Shown here piece by piece: positions 21,890 to 33,143 of a DNA stretch of 41,903 nt; the stretch's first letter is position 1; the number at the start of each line of letters is the position of its first letter. The position numbers and the translations under genes were made by a program. The notes below the pieces were generated by a model. It did not search any database. It had not been told where the DNA came from and saw only the letters and a program-made list of their open reading frames with translations. The stretch is from Phanerochaete sordida (Eukaryota; Basidiomycota; Agaricomycetes; Polyporales; Phanerochaetaceae): assembly GCA_019973155.2 (NCBI GenBank), contig BPQB01000144.1:1-41903 (forward strand), given 5' to 3'.

Positions 21890-23129
21890 ATGTATGCGCA
21901 CGTACCTCTCCTAAGAGTGCCGAACGAGCTCCTGCTGCACATCAAGGATAGCATCGACCACACCGATCTCCTGTCGCACGTCTGCTACTATCAGCTTCAC
22001 CCGCGCACTCAAGCGTGCTACGCCAGCGACGATGCCAGAGGGAGATTCTGGGAGACGTTATTATACGAGAACGGCTTAGGCTTTGCGTTCTTTGGTCCTC
22101 GAATCACTGCGAGAACCGACTTGAGGCAGGCCGCTATCGAGCATGCGAAGCACGCCTGGGAGTGCAAACACCTTGCATGTGGTCAAGCTCGCTTGCAGCT
22201 GAACAGTACGCACTAACGTAGGCTTAGACCCCATGGGCACTCACTCTGAGCACGTATAGAGCGCCAGCTGGACATAGCACGCCAAGCTCTCAAACCGGCT
22301 GAGTGGAGCGGCGCAACCGGTTCTATATTCTCCGCGGACCGAGATAGCTTCGTTCCATGCATATGCGATAACAACATATTCGACAGCATTAACTTCAACC
22401 ATGCGTTTCCACCCGAAGAACGAGACTGGGAGAGAAGGAGCAAGTTGGTGGGCGACTGCGCGTTTCTGCAGGCGGGCGGCGATGGTTGGAGGACGTCGGA
22501 CTTGGTGCGGCATCATCCCATCGCACTGGCCAGCTTTGCGACCTTCCCTCCTATCAATCGCTGCCGGATTTTACACGACTTTCTTCCCGAAGATGGCGAC
22601 ACCTACGTCGAAGTAGAGAACGGCCAAGGAGTCACCGTGAACGACTTTCTCACAGCTTTGGCCGCGATGTAAGTGCCTCGCCAACAATGTTCGCGCTCGG
22701 CAGCTGCTCAATTGACCTATCACCTCATGGGTAGTTTGAATGAGCTCGTGTCAACCGACGCGGTCGGGGACCTCATTCGCCACAGCGACTACTGGGACCT
22801 CCTACGGCCATTTCCGCCGACTTGGACGCATGAAGAGGCAACCTTGGCCGTTCATCGCGCGGGCCACTGGTTCCAAGTCAAGTGAGTGCAAGAGTCGTCT
22901 GCATTTATTTGCTGTCATGACTGAACATGTGCAGTCTGTGGGAAGGTGTGCTGTTCGACGGATGCGACAGCGACGGCATGTTCTGCGATCTATGTTTCAG
23001 AAAGAAACCGTTACCCCCTGACGTCTTCTCACATATCAAGCAGTACATGTATCCCAAGGCGTACGTGTCTAATCGTCGTGTTATAGAGCCTGCCGGGCGG
23101 GATAAACTAATATTTTACACAGGGAGTAG
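21890..23129 (+). CDS. F-box-like cluster protein A
   Basis: First member of the paralogous array. Exons 21890-22205, 22260-22668, 22735-22881, 22935-23060, 23123-23129; 334 residues. Residues about 5-45 form an F-box-like helix set (RVPNELLLHIKDSIDHTDLL). Then HAWECKHLACGQARL (a Cys/His motif shared by all members), HHPIALASFATFPPIN, GVTVNDFLTALAA, and AGHWFQV before a C-terminal domain (LWEGVLFDGCDSDG). The 7-nt last exon is inferred: donor GC|GTACGT at 23061, branch-like ACTAAT, acceptor TTACACAG; it gives the ending YPKAE. Without this splice the frame would run 75 residues into unrelated sequence to 23289, past the point where the paralogues end. F-box proteins usually recruit substrates to SCF ubiquitin ligases; that role is inference here. 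Confidence 0.72.
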
Positions 23130-23336
23130 CTGTGGGCCCCGATATGGAGCCACAGTGGAACGAGCAAATATATCAAATTTTCCTCCCTATCACGCACAGT
23201 TTGAGGCTCGCATTTCTCTGCTTCGGATGACTCGAATAAGCGGCGTAGTGAACGCAAGGGCGGTCGGTAACGCAAGCGAAAAATTGTAGCGTATATTCCC
23301 GCGCCGAGTACATGCGCCGACGTCCTTTGTCCATCC

Positions 23337-26072
23337 TCAGTCTTGCAGAACGCTCCTTGGCACTCTGTCGCTCCTCCTGACACGAGCGAAATTTTGCGCA
23401 TGGTCGTTCTGAGACTGACATGTCAGGGTCAGCGGAGCCAGACTCTGCAGAAATGTCACGTACGCGGCTTACGAGGGCCTTGAGTATATGCGCGGTGCCA
23501 TGTCCCTCGCAAGCATCAGACTCGCTGACCGGTGGCTCCGCGCCGTTTCCGTCGCGCTTGAACATGAGCCCCGGCGTCGGATTGTCCTGTGCACGACATG
23601 AGCCCGCATAATAACAGGCACCCCGCGGATGAGACCACGCACGCAGTTGTTCTCCGCCCGCAGCGCGCGCATGTCGCATATCGTGACCGTCTTGCAGTCG
23701 TCATCGCACGGCTGCACGTCGCCGCCGCGACTGAGGAACGTGTTGAACATCTGGAACGCGGTGTCGTTCGCGGCGAAGACCTCGGTCAGGTTGTGCCAGA
23801 ACGCGGCGTCGAGGGGCGCGCTCGCGGGGAGCGGCGGCGTCACGAGCGGCCCGTACGTCTCGCGCGCGCTGTAGAAGAGCTCCCACTGTGGCGCGGAGGT
23901 CTGGAAGTCTGGTGCGGTGATGTTCGCTGATCGAGAAAACGTGTGAGCAGGCAAGGAGGAGGACCTTCGGATAGTAACACACTGATGTACACCCTAGCGT
24001 CCATAATTTCGAACGTGTCTGGATCAATGTCGTAGATTTTGAACGCAGGATTTCCACCTGCAATTCGCTGGCTTCAGCGTTTATGTCCGTCAAAGACGTC
24101 ATGGAAGAGACGTACTCGTAGGCGTCAGCGCAGGAGCGATAATGGCGATGCTGGTCGCTGTCTCCGCCGTCTGGTCGTTGAAGTCCGAATAAGCAATTTC
24201 AAACTGGTCCTGCATGGAGGGTCAAAGGTTATCGTGGCCTTCAGAACACGTAGCAGCTTACCTTGTGACTGTGTCCGAAGAACTGAGCGGCAATCGTGTT
24301 CTTGTACCGCTGCGTGATTTGATTGTAGTAGTTGGACTGCGGCACGAGCAAGATGAGATGTGTGTGAGCAGCAAATAATAGTAGCGGACGGGCCTGATCG
24401 TTCAGCGCATCCTCCTTGCCCATTGGCATATGTCCGATGATGAAGGCACGCTGGCCAGCGTCTTCTGCAGCCTGGAGTTCCTGGACCATGAACGCTAGCA
24501 GGCCATTTGGATCAGGTCTATTAATCGGATCGCGAGTCAGTGTTCCTAAAAGAGCTACGAAGAAAACTGAGAAACGTACTGCTGGGTATCGCTGTCGTAG
24601 ACCCAGAAGCTGATACTCGAGAGTCATTTCTCTGAACCGCGCCAGGCGAGAGGAATGTACTAACTTCTGCTTGTACCAGTATTGCGTATTAACGGAGATG
24701 ATGCTACGAAGCACGCCATAAGAAACTGACTCAAGGGTGTAGAAAGGAGTGACATACCGAAGGTTCATACCGGAGACAACAACTGAGTAGCTGCCAGAGT
24801 TGTGGTCCACCTCCGCCGCCGCCGCAGCGCCGATGAATTGCTGGCCACACACCGAGACGTCAGGTCTCGTGGACATGAAGTAGCCCCGCGACGTACAGCC
24901 CATCCGGCGCTTTGAGTGTCGAAGACGAACTGGGACCCGATGGTTGTGACCGTCGTGTTCCGCGGGAAAGAGTTCACCGGGACGGAATCGTGGTTGCCTA
25001 GCAGGGGAGAAATACTGTCAGCATTGATATGAAGATCTACAGGCGGAAGAGGGTGCACCGATTGCAGGGAAGATTGGGCCTTTCAGCTTTGCGGCCATCT
25101 CGGCGTTGAACGCTGCAAGATCGTTGGTAACCTCGCTGGAATATCAGACAACGGAATCAGACATCGTTATATCGCACAGTGCGACCAATACTAACGTTTC
25201 GTTAACCAGCCACACCGCGCCTGGGCCACACGACCATCAGCCTTATCCACATAGACCAGCGCGTCCGGCCTACCTTCCACGACATCGCCCGTGAAGAGCG
25301 TGAACGCCGCGTCCGGAGCGAACTGCTCGGTCGCCTCGAGCAGCGAGTCCGCGAGCACGACGGGCGAGTCGCAGTGCGCGTTGCCGTTCGGCCCCGCAGG
25401 CTCGCTCGGCGCCCCGCTCTGGTCGGCGAAGTTCCGGCAGCAGATCGGCTTCGTGCAGTTCGCCTCCGAGCCCACCTGCCACACACTCTTTCAGCATCAC
25501 CAGCACACTTCAGCCCGCGGCGCATGCGTACGGTGTAGAACCGGTCGATGTGCACGTCGCTGATGTGCACGACCTGGAAGGGCGGCCTGCCCGTCGACTT
25601 GAACGTGCGCGGGTGCGCGGGCGCGGCGCGCGGGAACGGCACCGCGAACGCGTTCACCGGCGGCGGGTCGCACAGCCCGAAGACCGCGTCGCAGAACTTG
25701 GTCGCCGTCTGGCCGAGCGCCGAGATCTGGCGGAGGTCGTGCGCGAGGATCGGGCCCTCGAGGCCGATGGCGCCCTGGCAGACGTCGGGGTCCTCCAGCT
25801 GGAAGCGCGAAAGGACGTTAACATCCAGTGCCGGAGCCTGGGGTGCGTGAGGGGAAACGCACCCCGGAAGCGTCGCAGAGCGCCACGATGGTGTCCACGA
25901 ACGCGGCGTTCCCGAGGTGTGCGAGCGTCTGCAGCGGGAGCAGGAGCGCGTGGCAGGACGCGCAGTCGGTCGCGTTCGCGAGCGCGTTCTCGATGTCACT
26001 GAGGAGGTCCCCAGCCGCGCCACGAAGGCGGCCGAGCAGCGGGAGCACTGTGAGAAGCCCCTTGAGCAGCAT
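23337..26072 (-). CDS. Acid sphingomyelinase-like phosphodiesterase, secreted
   Basis: Hydrolyses sphingomyelin-type or related phosphodiesters; secreted or vacuolar. Sixteen exons: 26072-25863, 25798-25532, 25475-25274, 25220-25196, 25135-25059, 24997-24897, 24840-24758, 24703-24665, 24609-24580, 24517-24394, 24336-24262, 24209-24116, 24057-23983, 23926-23643, 23586-23473, 23414-23337; 625 residues. Signal peptide, then a saposin-B-like Cys-rich segment (DCASCHALLLPLQTL), then a calcineurin-like metallophosphoesterase domain: SDVHIDRFYT, GDVVEG, GNHDSVPVN (about 261-269), GHMP and GHSHK. It continues with Asn-glycosylation sequons and a C-terminal CEGHG block. Several short exons were placed because they restore family motifs (GAVWLVNETEVTNDL, QYWYKQNFWVYDSDTQQ). 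The intron 24393-24337 has a GC donor and is itself an open 57-nt in-frame stretch. The last exon is the least certain. Confidence 0.85.
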
Positions 26073-26636
26073 GGTTCCGGGTCCGCGCGGGCTCCGTGCT
26101 CGCGCTTGCCGCCCGGGACGCGCCCCTTCGTGCCCTTATATGCGCGTTCTGCTGCGCGGTTGACAACGCACGGATGAGTGTCGCGCCCGACGGAAGAGCT
26201 GCGAGAACGTGAGGCGCACCGGCAGCCGCCACGTTCATGGCACCGCGCACCTCGAATAGTGCGCGCGGCCTGCGGCGGGACGCGGCTGCGCTATCCTCAG
26301 GTCAGTTTACCCACGAGGCGTCGCACTGAGCATATGCTCATGGGGGTTCGCGAACCCTGATGGGCTTCGAAGGTTGAGAATAACGTAGAGGACTTCTGGC
26401 GATGCGAGCCAGATCAAACGTGCTTGCGACTATTGCACCCGCGTCGGCGACGTCCTGCATTCGAAGCGCATCGTAAAGCGCAGCCGAGCAGTAGCGTTAG
26501 CAAACGTTCACCAAGGACGGTTCAAAACCAGCGAACGAGGCTTGAGCAAGCGCAAGTTAAGGGAAGGCGTGAAGAAATCCATTGTAGGCAAGAGAGCAAT
26601 CTAAATGACGTCATACCGAGTGACCCGTAAACTTCG
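26073..26636. other. Intergenic, no gene seen
   Basis: Contains the upstream region of the sphingomyelinase gene and the 3' flank of F-box-like gene E. No recognisable coding or RNA feature. Confidence 0.4.
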
Positions 26637-27834
26637 TCAAAACGACACGCCCTGTCGCAGCGAAACCCGCAAGTGCGCCGCGTCTGATTCAGTTTCCTCG
26701 TCGGCGGCCGGGTCGGGGGAGCACAGCCCTTCGACGTCCTTCGCTGACGCCGGGAGCGCGCGCGGCTCGAACTTGAGCATGAACCAGCGGTTCCGCTCGC
26801 GACGCTGGTATTCGAAGCCAGTCCACCGGCTGCAAAGGCAGACGCGTCAGTCTTGAGGTATAGCTGCGAGATAGGGGATGCACGTACACAACTTGGAACC
26901 AATCTCGCATCTGCTTGACGCACTCCTGGACGGTGTTCGCGTCCCAGGAGATGCCCTTCGCAGCGTCGTCACCCAACTCGCGGAGCGCGTCCTTGAGGGT
27001 GTCCGGATACACCTTTTGGTCGAGGCTACACAACCAAAACTCGGTCAGCGCCAAGCCCAACCACAAACGCGAACGAGACACGCACCACGAAGACAGATAC
27101 CGGCACACGTCGCGCGCGGTGAGGCCCGTCCGGTTCAGCATGCGCGGCACCTCGAACGGCGCGTCGACGTTCATCGCCTCGAGCGGCGGGAAGCTCGCGA
27201 ACGTGCGCAGCGCGACGGGGTGCGCGTCCAGCGTCTCGCCCGGCACGCGCTGCCGCGCGTCCTGGCCCGCGGGGCGCAGGTACGCGAGCTGCTGCGTGTG
27301 CGCCCGCGCCGCGCGCGTGCGCGCCGGGGCGCGGAACGCGATGTGCGCAAAGAGCGTGCTCGGGACGAGCGCGCCCTCGTCGGGCGCGACGTCGAAGTGC
27401 GGGCTGCGCACCGTGCCGGCGGCGCCGTCGCCGCGCAGGGTCGGCCATGCGGCAGTCGCCTCGCCCATGAGGCGGTCTGCGCGGGGTGTCAGGCGTGTTT
27501 CAGGCGGCGGCAGGCGCGGTGGGTGCTCACAGTTTTCTTCGAGGCGCGCGCGCCCGCAGTGCGGGTGCGTGCACGCCCAGGCGTGGTGTGCGCACGCGAA
27601 CGCGATGTGCTCGTACTCGGACTCGTCGACGTACTCGTATGTCGCGAGGCCGAGGCCGTTGGCGCGGAGGACGCGCTGCCAGTCCGCGGCGGAGGTGGTG
27701 TGGTAGAACGCCGAGGTGCGTGTGCAGAGTAGGTAGAAGCAGGCGTTGCCCAGCAGGTGCTCGCCGACCGCGTCTTTGATCATCCATAGCAGCTCGTTGG
27801 GGAGGTCCAGGAGGCTCTTGGGCGAGGAAGACAT
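26637..27834 (-). CDS. F-box-like cluster protein E (divergent, inverted)
   Basis: Divergent member of the array, opposite in orientation to the other four. Exons 27834-27531, 27476-27086, 27025-26888, 26829-26637; introns 54, 60 and 58 bp; 341 residues. The N-terminus SLLDLPNELLWMIKDAV matches the F-box-like start of A-D, and HHAWACTHPHCGRARLEEN is the shared Cys/His motif at the end of exon 1. HPVALRTFASFPPLEAM, DWFQVV and RWTGFEYQRRERNRWFMLKF align with the later family blocks. The first intron is 54 nt, in frame and open, so an unspliced product is possible; splicing there matches the exon-1 boundary of A-D. Exon 2 is 391 rather than 409 nt, and the final microexon of A-D has no counterpart: the last exon continues into an acidic tail (DPAADEETESDAA). 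Confidence 0.72.
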
Positions 27835-28469
27835 GGTGCAAGGAAGCGGTATGTTGCACGGAAGGCGCGGGCGGGCTGGCGGGCTTTATGACGAGACCGA
27901 GGGTCAGCGTCTGTATCAGGTGTATAGCCCCATCGTCTCCGACGCTGGTGCGTTTGAGCGCGTCGCTGACGCCGTTTGTGTCGTCAAGCCCATTTGGTGC
28001 TGTCTCCGCTCCGCATCCGTTGTGGCGGCCTGGTGGGGAGGAAGGCACAGGTTCCCCATTCGGCAACCGACGTCGGCCAAGGCGCTTGCGAGGGCCTGCT
28101 TAGGTAAGCGCCTCCAGCTCCATTCGTACCCACCTCCCAAGTACCATGACACATGCATAGTCACCGTCGGCCGGCGCGCATCCCATCTATCATCGTCTGT
28201 CAGGGCGGATAAGCTAGCAGCATGCGCGGCCTGGACGCACGAGGCAGCGGGAACGTCTTTGTCACCATCCGGCGGTGCGCTTCGTGCGAGGTATTTGGTA
28301 CGGGCCGCTCGACGCTGAGGCAATGTCGACACCCGGCTCTCATGATGGCTGGTCCGCACAAGCAGCACGTCAGGAGTGGGCTGTCGGCGACAGCACAGCA
28401 GACGCACCTCAGCAGTGACGACTGCGGCCGCCCAGCGACCTAGGTACCTGTCCTGCAGTAGCTCTCTCT
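27835..28469. other. Intergenic, no supported gene
   Basis: Upstream region of gene E. No telobox/E-box module is found here. Open frames on both strands lack motifs. Confidence 0.4.
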
Positions 28470-28745
28470 TGCTATCCCCGGGTTATCGCCTGACGCTGCC
28501 TGCAGGGTTCCTTTGGCCACGCTTCTAATGCTCCGCACGCGGTGCCTGCAAAGCGTGGAGGCAGCTCGACCTCGGTGCCGCGGAGGGGCCCACCCCTGAT
28601 AGAAGACGCCGCCGCATGATGGGACTGCGTCGACGGTCGGCAGCATATATGCGTCGTTCGTAAGGGCTGCGGCGGCGGAGATGCCATTTGGAGGCATCCA
28701 GGAGACAACTGGGGACAAGGGTCTCTGGACTGTCCGACATCGAGC
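28470..28745 (-). pseudogene. Decayed fragment of an RNase H2 subunit C gene
   Basis: On the minus strand, about 28603-28540 translates to RGGPLRGTEVELPPRFAG, against RGRTVRGTEVALPPGFAG in the intact gene at 1.1-1.9 kb. The DNA matches closely over the same stretch (CGCGGCACCGAGGTCG is shared). Upstream in a different frame lies MSDSPETLVPS (ATG at 28740), recalling MSD at the true N-terminus and DSQETLVAD further in. The frames are not continuous and the C-terminal tryptophan motif is absent, so this is a broken partial copy. The telobox/E-box module at 28927-28948 lies upstream of it in the same orientation as at the real gene, with an ACGCGT site at 28897-28902. Confidence 0.6.
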
Positions 28746-28926
28746 GGGTGATGGTTGCGCGTCGAGGCTGTCGGACGTGCATCGCCGCGGAGACGACCCT
28801 GGGCGTGGTGACTGCGTGTGCCATGGGGCTGGACGACGAAAGGAGATATCAAGGACGAGAAAAGATCAAAACTGGGCGCAGAGAGGCGACCAAGAACGCG
28901 TCTCGACGCGCCCCCGCCCACCGTCC

Positions 28927-28948
28927 CCGGCCCTAAACCCGTCACGTG
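28927..28948 (+). promoter_or_regulatory. Telobox/E-box module between RNASEH2C fragment and gene B
   Basis: CCGGCCCTAA, spacer ACCCG, TCACGTG; one mismatch (T to G) from the consensus. It lies 76 bp before the ATG of gene B on the + strand and upstream of the RNASEH2C fragment on the minus strand, so it could have served both. A TATATAG tract follows at about 28974. Confidence 0.58.
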
Positions 28949-29024
28949 CCGCATGCTAAAGCGCGCTCTCGCGTATATAGCACGTCCAGCCTTTCTCCAT
29001 TCGGCCAATACACCCTCGCTGCTG

Positions 29025-30294
29025 ATGAATGCCCCTCCCGCCGTCCCACCGAGCTCGCTGCTCTGCCTGCCGACCGAGCTCCTGCTCGTCGTCCAGGACT
29101 ACTTTGAGCCCTCCGACCTCGTGACCCACGTAGCCTACTACCAGCTCCACGCGCGCACGCGCGCGTGCTACGCGACCGCGAACCGCACCGGCTTCTGGGA
29201 GAACCTCCTGTACGACAACGGCCTCCGCCCGCTCTCGTCGGACATCGACCACTCCGACCCCGCGTGGCGCCAGGCGGCCTTCGACATCGCCGCGCACGCG
29301 CACGCGTGCGCGCACCCTGCGTGCGGGCAGGAGCGCCTCGCGCGAAACCGTGCGTGCCGCGCTCTCGTGCACAGCCCGCGTCTAAGCCGCTGCTCACCCC
29401 GCAGGAGCGCAGATCCAGGCGAAGCTGAACTCGTGGGACCCCGACGACTGGGACGGCAGCTGCATCCTCGACTCGCGCGAGGCGAACTTCGCGGGGCTCA
29501 TCGAGTGCAACGAGATCTTCGCCTGCATCGGCTTCAACAATTCGTTCCCGCGGCACGACATCAACACGGAGACTCTCAAAATTCTGATCGGCCGCTGCGC
29601 GTTCCTGCGCGCGACCCCCGAGGCCGACGACGGATGGCGCACGGCGGATCTGCTTGAGCGGCACCCGATCATCCTGCACAGCTTCGCGACGTTCCCGCCC
29701 ATCGACTGGCTGCGCATGTTCCACGCCTTTGTCGACGGTGAAGATGTCGACGCCGAGGCGACGAACTACGATGGCGTCACGGTACAAGACGCGCTGACGT
29801 CGCTGGGCACGCTGTGCGTATACTCCTACCCTGGCTACATTCTATCGTGCCCTCGGCTGATGCCATCGCACCTAGGCTAGAAAAAGGACTGACGCAAAAC
29901 AAGATCGACGACCTGATCGCACACGTGCCCTGGGAGTACACCGACGACCGCAACAACCCGTTCCCGAAGTCGTGGTCGCCGCAAGACCGGGTGCTCGCCG
30001 CGCACCGCGTCGGGCACTGGTTCCAGGTCACGTACGTCTTTGCCGCGCACGCCCCTCGTCGCGCGAGCGCTGACCGCACATGCGCAGCCGCTGGAAAGGC
30101 TTCGACTTCGACGTGATCGACGACACCGGCATGGTCGCGTTCGTCGCGTGCGAGGCGAAGCCGCTGCCCGACCGCGCGCAGACCCACATCGACAAGTACG
30201 CGCACCCGAGAATGTGAGCGGCAGGGAGTGACCGCTGAGACTCGGCTACCACCGTTCACGATACTGACGTATTATGCTTCCCTGTAGGGACTGA
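29025..30294 (+). CDS. F-box-like cluster protein B
   Basis: Exons 29025-29349, 29405-29813, 29876-30031, 30088-30213, 30288-30294; 340 residues. F-box-like start SSLLCLPTELLLVVQDYFEP (about residues 8-27), Cys/His motif HACAHPACGQERL, then WDPDDWDGSCILDSREANF, FNNSFPRHDINTETL, CAFLRATPEADDGWRTADLL and RHPIILHSFATFPPIDWLRM. RVGHWFQVT and RWKGFDFDVIDDTGM close it. Exon 4 reads to an apparent stop ATG TGA, but that TGA is inside a good 5' splice site (AT|GTGAGC). Splicing over a 74-bp intron with an ACTGAC branch and CCTGTAG acceptor gives ATG GAC TGA, ending HPRMD. Either way the protein changes by one residue. Very GC-rich coding sequence compared with C and D. Role unknown; SCF adaptor is inference. 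Confidence 0.75.
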
Positions 30295-31370
30295 GAGACT
30301 CGCAAAACATGTCAAGCACGTTATTCTCCTTCGGCTCTGCAGACTACGCCAGCATATATTTATTGGGGCAATATCACGATAGAACTTTGGATTTCATCTG
30401 GACTTGGAACAATTTTCCTACTCATGGCAAAATATGTGCTCTATCACACAAACTCATCATCAGGCTTCTCAGGCAATCCATAATTTATCTCAAATTCTCG
30501 CCCTCCCTAGCTGCCCCCAAACCCCTTCAAGCCACGCCAAAAGCCCGCTTCGTCAGCCACGCACCTCGAGCGCCAGCCCAACCACAGCATCGCACTACCG
30601 ACCGTCGCTCTCAGACGATTTGTCAGACACAGCCAGCAGCACACGTCTGCCGTGGTCACGCGCGCGTGCCGAACGCGAAACCGCGCGACGCGCCCGCCGC
30701 GGAGTTCGAAGCGCGGCGCGCTGCCGACGGCGGCGGTGCGCGACGCCGTGCGTCGCCGGTGATCTCAGATTGGTCTGCGACTTTGCGACGCGTGGAGGGC
30801 CGGCTGCGGGGGGAGGGTGAGCGCGTGGCTGCGCGACGCGCGCCGCGTTCGATGGGCCACGTGATCGCGTTTGGCCATGACCTGCCGAGAGTACGCACAC
30901 GCGCAGTCTCCCCGTCCCCTCGAGGACGTCACCGTTTTCCCCCTCCCAGCCCGCTCACGCACTGTAGCACTGTTACGGCGTGCACTCGTCGACACCACGC
31001 CCCTCCGCACGCGGCGCCGTAACGCAGCTTCGCTCGGACTCGGGCACACTCCCGCGAGTTCGCTGAAGACGGGGTCACAGAGGAAGCCTTTACTCAGATT
31101 GACCTCCGCTTCCAGTGGGGTTTCGGGTGTGCAGCGAGTCGAAGGGACAGTGTACTGCCCGCGAACTTGGCAGAGAGTGTCACAACGCTGCAGTCGAAGG
31201 GCATACCTGGCATGCTTCGACTGTTCACCACATTTCACGCTTCCAATGAGGTTTCGTACTCTCTACTCGCTTCTGATCTGTGTCAGGTTGTAATCCGTGC
31301 TTTTAAAGTGACAAGACGCGTCACGACAGGACCGCGGCCATGCTTGCACACGCTTTGGCTGTCAGTGATG
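30295..31370. other. B-C intergenic region
   Basis: No supported gene. 30744-30868 is a noncoding block related to 34569-34678 downstream of gene D (reported separately). AT-rich sequence at about 30340-30510 follows gene B and probably contains its transcript end. Confidence 0.4.
30744..30868 (+). repeat. Duplicated noncoding block, copy 1 (with E-box)
   Basis: Related to 34569-34678. Shared words in the same order are CGCCGTGCGTCG / CGCCGCACGTCG, GATCTCAG / GGGGCTCAG, GTGGAGGGCCG, GGGTGAGC, GCGTTC and GCCACGTGA. The E-box is at 30858-30863. It suggests that the duplicated unit of the F-box-like array includes downstream sequence or a former neighbouring promoter. Confidence 0.5.
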
Positions 31371-31392
31371 CCTGCCCTAAATACCTTACGCG
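31371..31392 (+). promoter_or_regulatory. Telobox with degenerate E-box upstream of gene C
   Basis: CCTGCCCTAA is perfect; after a 5-nt spacer (ATACC) the E-box position reads TTACGCG instead of TCACGTG. It lies 93 bp before the chosen ATG of gene C. The E-box half appears to have been lost. Confidence 0.45.
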
Positions 31393-31463
31393 CTTCCTCG
31401 CGACACTCGTGCCGCGTTCGTATGCAGTGCTTCGACCGACGCATGGCTGCGTATCTCATCGAT

Positions 31464-32721
31464 ATGGCTCCGTCTCACAACGTCACCAGCAGCTCGCTCC
31501 TGAGCCTTCCCAATGAGCTCCTACTGCTCATCCGCGACAACTTCGAACGCTGGGACTTGCTGGCACACGCCTGCTACTACCAGGTCCACTCTCGCACCGA
31601 AGCGTGCTACGCGAGGGTCGACGGGATGGAATTTTGGCGACATCTGATATACCACAACGGTCTCAGGGTCGGACATCCTGTCGAAGGGCCGATAGAGGTG
31701 GTGTGGCGAGAGGCGGCTCTCGAATACGCGCACCACGCTTGGACGTGCACGCACCCCGCGTGTAGACGCGAGAGACTGGCAACAAACAGTGGGCAGCTCT
31801 CCTGACTGCCAGCAGCACATCTGATTGCGCGATGTGTGCAGGGGATCACATGCAGAAGGCGCTCAGTGTGTGGCATCGGGACCACGGAGACGGCATCTTC
31901 GTCATCGACTCGACTATATCCATCCCTTTGCCAGACGTCGAGAGCAACGATATCTTCCACTACATCAACTTCAACCGCTCGTTTCCGAGACACGATCTGG
32001 ATGAAGAGACACGCAGAACGCTGGTGGGGAAGTGCGCTTTCCTGCGCGCGAGCCCAAGTGTCGACGACGGGTGGCGCACGGCTGACCTGCTGGAGCACCA
32101 CCCAATTGCTCAGGATAGCTTTGCTTCACTTCCACCAATTAATTTTCTGCGCATCACCCACGATTTGTTCGACGAAGGCGCCGCTGATTGCGAATTTACC
32201 CACGCTGAAGGCGTCACTGTACATGATGCTCTCACGTCGCTGGCCACTCTGTATGTCTGTCATCTTACCTCTACCGCTTTCTGAATCTGATCGCTGCTTT
32301 GTGGCATACAGGCTGGATAGGAGGCTGACACAAGACCAGGTTTCGGACCTGGTTGACCGTGAAGACCCCTGGGGGTATGTATTACAGGGCAATCCCAGCT
32401 CGTTCCCCAGCTCGTGGTCAGAGCAAGACGTGATGATTGGTGTGCGTTGCGTAGGCCATTGGTTCCAGCTCTTGTATGTTCCTTCTTTCGTTGGCTCCCG
32501 GTCGTTACTCATTCATGCACCATGAAACAGTCGATGGACTGGCTTCCTCTTCGATTGTTTCGACCAAAAAGGCATCGCAGCGTTTATCAGCTGCGAGGGG
32601 AAATCACTTCCGGCGAAGGTTCAAACGCATGTCGAGAGATATGCCTACCCACGGACGTGAGTGAGGTTATCTCGCAAACGTGTCCACCCAAGGCTAACCT
32701 CCGCTGGTACGTAGGGATTAG
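31464..32721 (+). CDS. F-box-like cluster protein C
   Basis: Exons 31464-31788, 31842-32250, 32312-32473, 32531-32656, 32715-32721; 342 residues. The ATG at 31464 gives MAPSHN, matching the short leader of the paralogues; an in-frame ATG at 31443 is possible. F-box-like SSLLSLPNELLLLIRDNFER, Cys/His motif HHAWTCTHPACRRERL, FNRSFPRHDLDEETRRTL, SPSVDDGWRTADLLEHHPIA, GVTVHDALTSLATL, CVGHWFQLF and RWTGFLFDCFDQKGI follow in family order. The exon-4 reading ends ACG TGA, with TGA lying in the donor AC|GTGAGT. The 58-bp intron (branch GCTAAC, acceptor TACGTAG) joins it to G GAT TAG, giving YPRTD. Exon 3 is 6 nt longer than in B and D, with no frame change. Confidence 0.75.
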
Positions 32722-33143
32722 CTTGCGACGTGCACAAGATTCGTTGAGACACGTACTCTTTAAGACAATCTTGTCACGTACAGTCGCGCGCGGCCATGAG
32801 CAGCCCCTTCGAGGCACTCGGAGGCGCCAGCGCACCCTTGGTTCATCGAGCCTTATATATCATGGAGTAATGCGCAGTCTCGACGACTTGCGGCGTGACA
32901 TCGCGCCGCGGTGCGGCGGTTAGTCTCTGATTATTCCGTGTATGCAGAGTACCCTTACCAGCAGGAGCCCGCCGATTACTATCGCACCGAGCATGACGCA
33001 TGTGGCCTTTGTGCTTCTAATCCCTGCACTGCAGCCCGTTAAGAAAAATACTCGGAACGAGAAGTTGGGTCGATGAACAGGCGTGAAAATAGGCCGATAG
33101 TGTGAAGATTCTACAGCTGCGTCGAGACGCGCACCCGTCTAAT
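32722..33143. other. C-D intergenic region
   Basis: No gene seen. The right end holds GCGTCGAGACGCG near 33118-33130 and then the telobox/E-box module of gene D. Confidence 0.4.

Noticed and set aside
23130..23289. Unspliced 3' extension of gene A
   Set aside because: The paralogues all end at the equivalent of 23060; a good 62-bp intron leading to GAG TAG explains the missing stop better than a 75-residue unrelated tail.
26878..27732. Long + strand frames over gene E
   Set aside because: Shadows of a very GC-rich gene on the minus strand; Arg-rich content without motifs.
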